From assembly GCA_028751875.1 (NCBI GenBank), contig CM054145.1:2088476-2152475 (forward strand): 64,000 nucleotides of DNA, given 5' to 3'. Made by a program: the position numbers and the translations under genes. This stretch comes from Rapana venosa. Its lineage: Eukaryota; Mollusca; Gastropoda; Neogastropoda; Muricidae. Every line of letters starts with the position of its first letter. The stretch's first letter is position 1. Positions 58,101 through 64,000 of this stretch are shown here, in pieces. The notes under the pieces are model-generated. The model did not search any database. It was not told the DNA's origin and saw nothing but the letters and a program-made list of their open reading frames with translations.

Positions 58101-58782
58101 AAAAAAATTTGTCGATCCTTGACAAGATCGGTTCAAGATCTGTTTGCGATGTCTGTTCATCCTTGCCCTTGCATTAACGAACTTTCCGCAGTTGGAACAC
58201 TTCGCTTTTATTGGTTTGCGGGTGAACGACAGTCCATGAATACATTAACCCATTCCCAAATTAGTACAAATAGGTCGTCTAGTTTGATTTTCACCTTGAG
58301 TATTGGCTATTTTAAGCTACAGGTTCTTCGGAGTTCGCCGTTGGAGATCGTGTACCGCCAAAAATCCCGTTTTTCGCGAAAATTAGCCAGATATGAAAAA
58401 ACTTTCACCCATCTTGGTATTCTACAATAAAATCTGAACACAATGATACCAAATATAGTGACAATAGTTGTCCGTCGCGAATACACATCGGATTCAAAGT
58501 GGTCATGTCTCTTTGAAGATTTGTCCATGTGCCCGAAAATGGCGGCCGCGCAGCGTTTTTTAGCGGAACGCACACCTCATTCACACGCTTTGCGTACTGA
58601 CGATACACAAGCCACAGAAATAAAAATGCACTCAATGAAAAGAAGAAAGATTGAACTTTTTTTGGATATACAGTGTTTTTTAATCAGTAAAACAGAAGCG
58701 GAGTAATAAGGAAGTGAAAAGACCAAAAATTTGCCACTTTTCAGCAGTGATGACAGTATTCGCCTGGGGCTGCCGCTACCTA
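52119..58782. mobile_element. DNA transposon-like element, 6.66 kb with a nested LINE
   Basis: Ends TAGGTAGTGGCAGCC and, reversed from the right, TAGGTAGCGGCAGCC (14 of 15 match). CTATCAT flanks both sides (52112-52118, 58783-58789), a 7-bp target duplication confirmed by the empty site in unit Z. Without the nested RTE it would be about 3.46 kb. I recognise no transposase in 52130-54236 or 57450-58770. A 7-bp duplication occurs in P and Dada superfamilies, but assignment is inference. Minor content: a 29-bp tandem duplication near 53085-53125, a G tract at 54192-54212, and a CpG-rich right part (57700-58600) that includes TATAAATA at 58037. Confidence 0.8.
54247..57439 (-). mobile_element. 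Near-full-length RTE (CFDP2-like) LINE, frameshifted
   Basis: Minus strand: leader, then endonuclease from about 57297 (I-I-G-T-W-N-V-R-T-L, L-G-L-C-E-V-R-W, Q-G-D-W-N-A-K-V-G, W-T-W-H-S-P). The usual S-D-H block reads G-S-G-H-D-L, so the catalytic aspartate is replaced. A linker follows (K-P-W-V-T, R-W-T-E-Y-C). The reverse transcriptase has N-Y-R-T-I-S, A-G-F-R-A-G-R-S-T, D-F-K-K-A-F-D-R-V-W-H, G-V-R-Q-G-C-L-L-S-P and F-A-D-D-I-D. The C-terminus has R-K-G-R-P-R-K-S-W. At least six frame breaks, several of one base in homopolymers. It ends in a GATA repeat. TAATATGTAT at 54237-54246 and 57440-57449 is the target-site duplication. Confidence 0.9.
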
Positions 58783-59111
58783 CTATCATCTAATGTTTGC
58801 ACTTTTTTTTTTACTGCAATCATTTCTCTATCACAAAATGTTAGCACATTTTGTTCTGCAATACTCTCCCTATAATATATTGATTGCAAAGTTTTTCCTG
58901 CACTAATCCTCCTATCACATGTTAGCACATTCTGTTGTGAAATAATCTCCCTTATTCAAAATGTTTCTAAGACTTCTCTCCACAGTTGTATGGGTCACAG
59001 AGAATAACAACAAGCAGTAATAAACCTGATACCTCTGCAGCTGGACACTGAAGAATCCCTGTCACCCTCACAGTCCCTCCAACACCACCACTGCCTTGGC
59101 ACACCAGCCCT

Positions 59112-59122
59112 GCACACACACA

Positions 59123-59175
<53 letters not shown>
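59112..59175. repeat. CA microsatellite (unit Y)
   Basis: CA repeat with one CC interruption. The equivalents in X (47682-47710) and Z (62545-62586) differ in length. Confidence 0.95.
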
Positions 59176-59180
<5 letters not shown>

Positions 59181-59352
59181 GACATGAGTACACTCTATGT
59201 CCTCCTATCCAGCCGCTCCCTCCCCTCCCCATACACTGGTGGTCCACACACAAACATCACGTTGTAAAACCAGCCCGGTCAGAACAAAGAAACTGTGAAC
59301 TGAACGTTCCTGCAAGATGTCACAGCACTCCACACTACAGCAGACAGTCTGC

Positions 59353-59670
59353 CAGGGACGGGATAGCCTAGTGGTTAGAACATTGCGCTCGCAATCTGAC
59401 GACCCAGGTTCGATATTCCCCTGGAGTTAACATCAGTGCAGACTCTACTCTCCCCAAAAGTCCTTTGGATGAGACTATAAACTGAGGCCCAGTGTGCGAA
59501 TGCACGCAGAACATCTTGCACACACGTAAATCCTGATCCGCTTTTCGTAAGAGTAGACCATTGTGTGGGAACATATGACAGAATTTACAAAACTGCATAC
59601 ACACAGGGACTGGATGTAAAAAAGCACATAAGTGCTTATTCCATTATCCTTGATATAAAAGAATAAGATA
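59353..59670 (+). mobile_element. SINE family A, full length
   Basis: Best reference copy: head GGGACGGGATAGCCTAGTGG, CATTGCGCTCGCAATCTGAC, box B GGTTCGATA, linker GAGTTAACATCAGTGCAGAC, core GATGAGACTATAAACTGAGG, body GCGAATGCACGCAGAACATC, tail TTATCCTTGATATAAAAGAA. Unit X has no insertion here. Unit Z keeps only its 3' tail (62688-62750). Confidence 0.9.
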
Positions 59671-59694
59671 AAATAAAACAAATAAATAAATCTG

Positions 59695-59985
59695 CTGACC
59701 CGGGTTTGATTCTCGTTCAAGAGGATTTTTCCTCTGGAGTTAAACAGCAGTGCTGACACCACTCCCCCAAAAAGTCCTTCGGATGAGACTATAAACCGAG
59801 GTCCCGTGTGCGAACGTGTGAAAACACCTTGCACACACGTTAAAACCTGTTCCGCTTTTTGGAAGAGTAGGCCATTGTGTGCTGGTGGGAACGGGTGACA
59901 AAACTGACAAAACTGCATACACATGGAGACTGGATGAAAAAAAGCACACGAGTGCTTATTCCATTATCCTTGAAATAAAAAACCA
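59695..59985 (+). mobile_element. SINE family A (second in unit Y)
   Basis: Equivalent of 47904-48200. It begins at CTGACCCGGGTTTGATTCTC and runs to TTATCCTTGAAATAAAAAAC. Confidence 0.85.
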
Positions 59986-60049
59986 ACAAAACACCAACAA
60001 CACGACTGTCCTATGGCTCTGAAACCATCACTGGTTGCCAAGTTCAGGA

Positions 60050-60158
60050 GATCTTGCATGCTTTTCACCAGACTAAGATCTTGCATGCTTTTCACCAGAC
60101 TAAGATCTTGCATGCTTTTCACCAGACTAAGATCTTGCATGCTTTTCACCAGACTGAG
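60050..60158. repeat. 27-bp minisatellite, unit Y
   Basis: Four copies of GATCTTGCATGCTTTTCACC plus AGACTAA. The fewest of the three units. Confidence 0.95.
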
Positions 60159-60289
60159 ACAGTACTGGTCACTTTTCCTGTCTGACAGGGAAGCAAATAC
60201 ACATGCACAGAGGGGAGGGGGATTATACAGAACTTTGCCGGGGACAACTCTCGCTGCCATGGGTTCCTTTCCGCGTGATAAATGCATGT

Positions 60290-60425
60290 AGCACACAGGA
60301 TCTCAGTTTATTGTCCATTAAAAAAACCCAGCACCTCGACCACAGTACAAGGTGTAGTGGGTGGAGGAAGATGTGGGCTCAAACAGGACTGGAACCGGCA
60401 CTTTTTGTTTTCCAGGCAGATCTAT
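60290..60425 (-). mobile_element. SINE family C (unit Y)
   Basis: Same structure and place as 48886-49060 in unit X. Confidence 0.7.
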
Positions 60426-61318
60426 GCATTACCTCCAGACCGCTGATGTAGGGCAGGCTGAACCTGGCACAGCCCATCCCTTCCTACATGGCATTTGCAT
60501 GCTGGGCATGTTCATGCCGCACATACCAGCGGCCATAGCTGACCTACATGACCTCCTCAGTTTGCAGTGTCGTCTGCAGGACTTTGAGGGCAGTGGAGCC
60601 ACAACAGTGCCAATGCCAGGCCTAACACTGTCCTTCAACACACATCTCAGCAGACTCAAACCCACACCCATCACCACTATAAATTTGATGCTCTGACCAC
60701 CAAGTTATGTGCCCTTCCTACACACACACACACACACACACACACATTCACACACACACACACACACATAAGACTGACCTAAAACTAGACATTTCAAATT
60801 TCCATCCTACCAACTGAAGATGAAGAATATAAAATACACACTCCCTCTCTCTCTCTTTTTAAAAAAAATAAACAATTGACTCAGGCTACAAAGCACCTAC
60901 CTCTCTATATGGGACAGGGCGGCCTTCAGAAAAAAATCTGTTCTTTGTCTTCAGCCGTCTGCATACACCAACCCTGTACACACAAAGAGAAACATATTTA
61001 TAGAATAAAATGTTTACAGCAGTGTATGCAGCTGTATGGGCAACACACACACAACATCAGTGCCAACACTACTCCCTAGACAGTCCTTTGGAGAGATGAT
61101 AAACAAAGGCCCCATGTACAACTGCACGCATCCTGTCCACATGCTGAAACCTGTCCTCCCCTTCAGATGAGTTGGCCACTCTGGGCCAGCAGGAACAGAT
61201 GCAAACATCTATTTAAAAAGATTTTAAAACCACATGCACTCTGGCGTCATGTTTAGGGTGAATCAGAATCTGGCTTCTTCCATGGTGGGCAAAAATTGTC
61301 GCATACAGGATCACGAAT

Positions 61319-61510
61319 GAAGAACTATGGAGAATGTGCAAAGTTGATGATCTGAAGTCTGTAGCTAGTACCAATAGACTGTGCTGGTTTGGGCACGTTC
61401 AACGGAAAGCAGACCACCACATCATAAAAAGAGCAATGAACTTCGTAGTGGATGGAAAGAGACCAAAGGGAAGACCTAGCAAGACTTTATGTTGGAGTAC
61501 GGCTGCCTAT
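61319..61510 (+). pseudogene. LINE C-terminal fragment (unit Y)
   Basis: Encodes R-L-C-W-F-G-H-V-Q-R-K and K-R-P-K-G-R-P-S-K-T. Same segment as 51279-51500 with few differences. Confidence 0.7.
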
Positions 61511-62541
61511 ATGTCGAGGTACTTGAAACATACATGTATGCAAACATCTCATCCAGTGTGTATGTAACAGTCTCACAAGGATTCCCAGGTGGAATGAGTG
61601 AGACAGAGTGCGTGTTCTGGGTGATGACCCCCAGGCTGTTAAGCTGGGGATCCATTCAGACATAATGGCATTCAGACATAATGGCATTCAGACATAATGG
61701 CATTCAATTATTCAGAACGTGTCAGCATAAACACTCCTGTTTGAACGCTCAGTTCTTCTCCATCTCAGATACATAATAACTCAAGTTCTGATTTTAAAAA
61801 GAAATAAATAAATAAACAAGAAAAATTTACATTTACAACCTTTTTACAATGAGTAACACATATGGAATGGCACAAATCTTCAATACATTGTTTGCCACAT
61901 TCTTGACAGGGTGGGTCTTTCCTTTGTTGTTGTTGGGGGGGGTTTCGGGGTTTTTTTGTTTTGTTTTGTTGTTGTTAGGGGTTTTTTTTTTTTGGGGGGG
62001 GGGGGAATCCCACTTCTCAGAGGCAGTTAACTGTGCCTCAGTAAAAAACACACAACACTTCAGTTCACATGTCTTTTTCTCTCCAGGTAAGCTTCTATCT
62101 CAGTTTGTTTTGTTTTTTGTTCTTTTTAATTGTAGTTAGTCGGCTGTTTTTTGTACTGCAGTCATCTGCCTATTATATCATGTTAGCACATTTTGTACTG
62201 CAATTATTTCCCTATCATCTAATGTTTGCCGATTTTTTTTTTTACTGCAATAATTTCTCTATCACATGTTAGCACATTTTGTTCTGCAATACTCTCCCTA
62301 TAATATTTTGTTGGCAAAGTTTTTCCTGCACTAATCCTCCTATCACATAATGTTAGCACATTTTGTTCTGCAATATTCTCCCAAATTCAGAATGTTTCTA
62401 AGACTTCTCTCCACAGTTGTATGGGTCACAGAGAATAACAACAAGCGGTACTAAAACCCGATACCTCTGCAGCTGGACACTGAAAAATCCCCGACATCTT
62501 CACAGGCCCTCCAACACCACCACTGCCTTGGCACACCAGCC

Positions 62542-62591
<50 letters not shown>

Positions 62592-62751
62592 GACACAAGT
62601 ACACTCTATGTCCTCCTATCCAGCCGCTCCCTCCCATCCCCATACACTGGTGGTCCACACACAAACATCACTTTGTAAAACTTTGTAGTGCTTATTCCAT
62701 TATCCTCGATACAAAAGAATAAAATAAAATAACATAACTAAATAAATCTGC

Positions 62752-63045
62752 TGGCCCGGGTTCGATTTTCGTTCAAGAGGATTTTTCCTCTGGAGTTAAC
62801 ATCAGTGCTGACTCCACTCTCCCCAAAAGTCCTTTGGATGAGACTATAAACCGAGGTCCTGTGTGCAAATGCACGCAGAACACCTTGCGCACACGTTAAA
62901 ACCTGTTCCGCTTTTTGGAAGAGTAGGCCATTGTGTGTTGGTGGGAATGGATGACAAAATTGACAAAACTGCACACACATGGGGGACTGGATGAAAAAAA
63001 GCACATGAGTGCGTATTTCATTTTCCTCGAAATAAAAGAATAAAA
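62752..63045 (+). mobile_element. SINE family A (unit Z)
   Basis: Equivalent of 47904-48200 and 59695-59985: GGGTTCGATTTTCGTTC, linker, core GATGAGACTATAAACCGAGG, tail CCTCGAAATAAAAGAATAAA. Confidence 0.85.
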
Positions 63046-63324
63046 AACCCAACAAAAACCCAAGGAGGAAAAGGGAGTGGACACCCAGTTCCAGTCATGA
63101 AGCTGGCTCCTCCATTCAAAGCAACAGAGGCCGATTCCTTTGTGTACAGCCAGACAACAACAAAGGCCACAGCAGGGCCTCACCATGTTTCACACCGGTT
63201 GTCACTCACTTACCTACATGGTGGACTCCCTCACGTCCACAGATTTTACAACTTCTGCTGTGAACAACACGACTGTCCTACTGCTCTGAAACCATCACTG
63301 GCTATGCTGCTGCCAAGTTCAGGA

Positions 63325-63597
63325 GATCTTGCATGCTTTTCACCAGACTGAGATCTTGCATGCTTTTCACCAGACTGAGATCTTGCATGCTTTTCACCAG
63401 ACTGAGATCTTGCATGCTTTTCACCAGAATGAGATCTTGCATGCTTTTCACCAGACTGAGATCTTGCATGCTTTTCACCAGACTGAGATCTTGCATGCGT
63501 TTCACCAGACAGATCTTGCATGCTTTTCACCAGAATGAGATCTTGCAAGCTTTTCACCAGACTGAGATCTTGCATGCTTTTCACCAGACTGAGACAG
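63325..63597. repeat. 27-bp minisatellite, unit Z
   Basis: About ten copies of GATCTTGCATGCTTTTCACC plus AGACTGA or AGAATGA. Confidence 0.95.
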
Positions 63598-63729
63598 TAC
63601 TGGTCACTTTTCCTGTCTGACAAGTGACAGGGAAGCAAATACACATGCACAGTGGGGAGGGGGGAATTATACATAATTTTTCCGGGGACATTTCTCACTG
63701 CCATGGGTTCCTTTCTGCGTGATAAATGC

Positions 63730-63870
63730 ATGTAGCACACGGGATCTGTTTTTCGTCCATTTAAAAACCCAGCACCTCGACCACAGTACAAGGTATAGTG
63801 GGTGGAGGAAGACGTGGGGCTCAAACAGGACTGGAACCGGCACTTTTTGTTTTCCAGGCAGATCTATGCA
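63730..63870 (-). mobile_element. SINE family C (unit Z)
   Basis: Same insertion as in units X and Y, with a short deletion in the core. Confidence 0.65.
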
Positions 63871-64000
63871 TTACCTCCAGACCGCTGATGTAGGGCAGGC
63901 TGAACCTGGCACAGCCCATCCCTTCCTACATGGCATTTGCATGCTGGGTATGTTCATGCCGCACATACCAGCGGCCATAGCTAACCTACATGACCTCCTC

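Larger units (their letters stand above)
51720..61650 (+). repeat. Tandem unit Y, interrupted by a 6.66-kb element
   Basis: 51720-52118 and 58783-61650 are one unit collinear with X and Z. The join restores the sequence CCCTATCATCTAATGTTTGC seen uninterrupted in unit Z (62212-62231). It carries an additional full family-A SINE (59353-59670) that X lacks, only four 27-bp minisatellite copies, and CA repeats at 59112-59175 and 60721-60769. Confidence 0.85.
61650..64000 (+). repeat. Tandem unit Z, cut by the window end
   Basis: Collinear with X and Y to the end of the window. It contains G/T block 61930-62005, CA repeat 62545-62586, SINE tail remnant 62688-62750, family-A SINE 62752-63045, 27-bp minisatellite 63325-63597 and family-C SINE 63730-63870. 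It keeps the uninterrupted target site of the 6.66-kb element at 62212-62231. Confidence 0.85.

Noticed and set aside
58119..58635. Transposase within the right part of the 6.66-kb element
   Set aside because: Frames on both strands (up to about 100 codons) show no DDE spacing, zinc-finger or THAP-type pattern I can support by eye.
59353..59440. tRNA gene in the SINE heads
   Set aside because: Box A and box B words are present but the acceptor stem and cloverleaf are not, and each head is attached to the SINE core and tail in multiple copies.
48476..63620. 9-residue periodic frames in the 27-bp arrays
   Set aside because: Copy number differs among duplicated units and unit shortening breaks the frame; no start, splice or domain context.

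Overview
The window is eukaryotic nuclear DNA from an animal, most likely a marine mollusc and perhaps a gastropod. That assignment is inference. It rests on one exon matching an animal TMTC3 gene, intron/exon structure, a genome packed with tRNA-derived SINEs, RTE (CFDP2-like), CR1/L2-like and RNase H-bearing LINEs, small DNA transposons, and long minisatellites and microsatellites. No operons, CRISPR arrays, rRNA or functional tRNA genes are visible. A 500-base run of N (10087-10586) is a scaffold gap.

Layout. (1) 1-6.7 kb: simple repeats and a >200-base G tract, then a decayed CR1/L2-like LINE (+) split by an antisense RTE-like LINE. (2) 6.7-10.7 kb: an RNase H LINE end (-), a CTGA-type satellite, SINEs, CA and CT microsatellites and the gap. 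(3) 10.7-14.7 kb: the only confident gene, the terminal coding exon of a TMTC3-like gene (13177-13500, +) with a 26-glutamine tract. About 23 copies of a 59-bp minisatellite that repeats its splice acceptor lie directly in front of it. (4) 14.7-27.4 kb: downstream DNA with minisatellites and SINEs. (5) 28-32.7 kb: a diverged satellite field with homogenised 45-bp and 40-bp cores and an RTE copy. (6) 33.0-36.0 kb: a palindrome-rich block in which one unit appears forward, reverse and forward, followed by SINEs in mirror order. (7) 36.7-46.2 kb: a pogo/Tigger-like element with TA target sites, a TIR element, an RNase H LINE interrupted by a TTAA-flanked MITE, an SGNH-esterase fragment and a CR1 3' end. 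(8) 46.9-64.0 kb: three tandem copies of a roughly 3.4-kb unit. The middle copy carries a 6.66-kb DNA element with 7-bp target duplications, which itself carries a near-full-length RTE LINE with 10-bp target duplications.

Only the TMTC3-like exon looks like host protein-coding sequence. Everything else is mobile DNA or tandem repeat, and the nested insertions give a readable relative history. I found no convincing new protein-based system. The most unusual structures are the decoy-acceptor minisatellite in front of the TMTC3 exon, the alternating palindrome at 33.0-34.8 kb, and the three-level nest at 52.1-58.8 kb.
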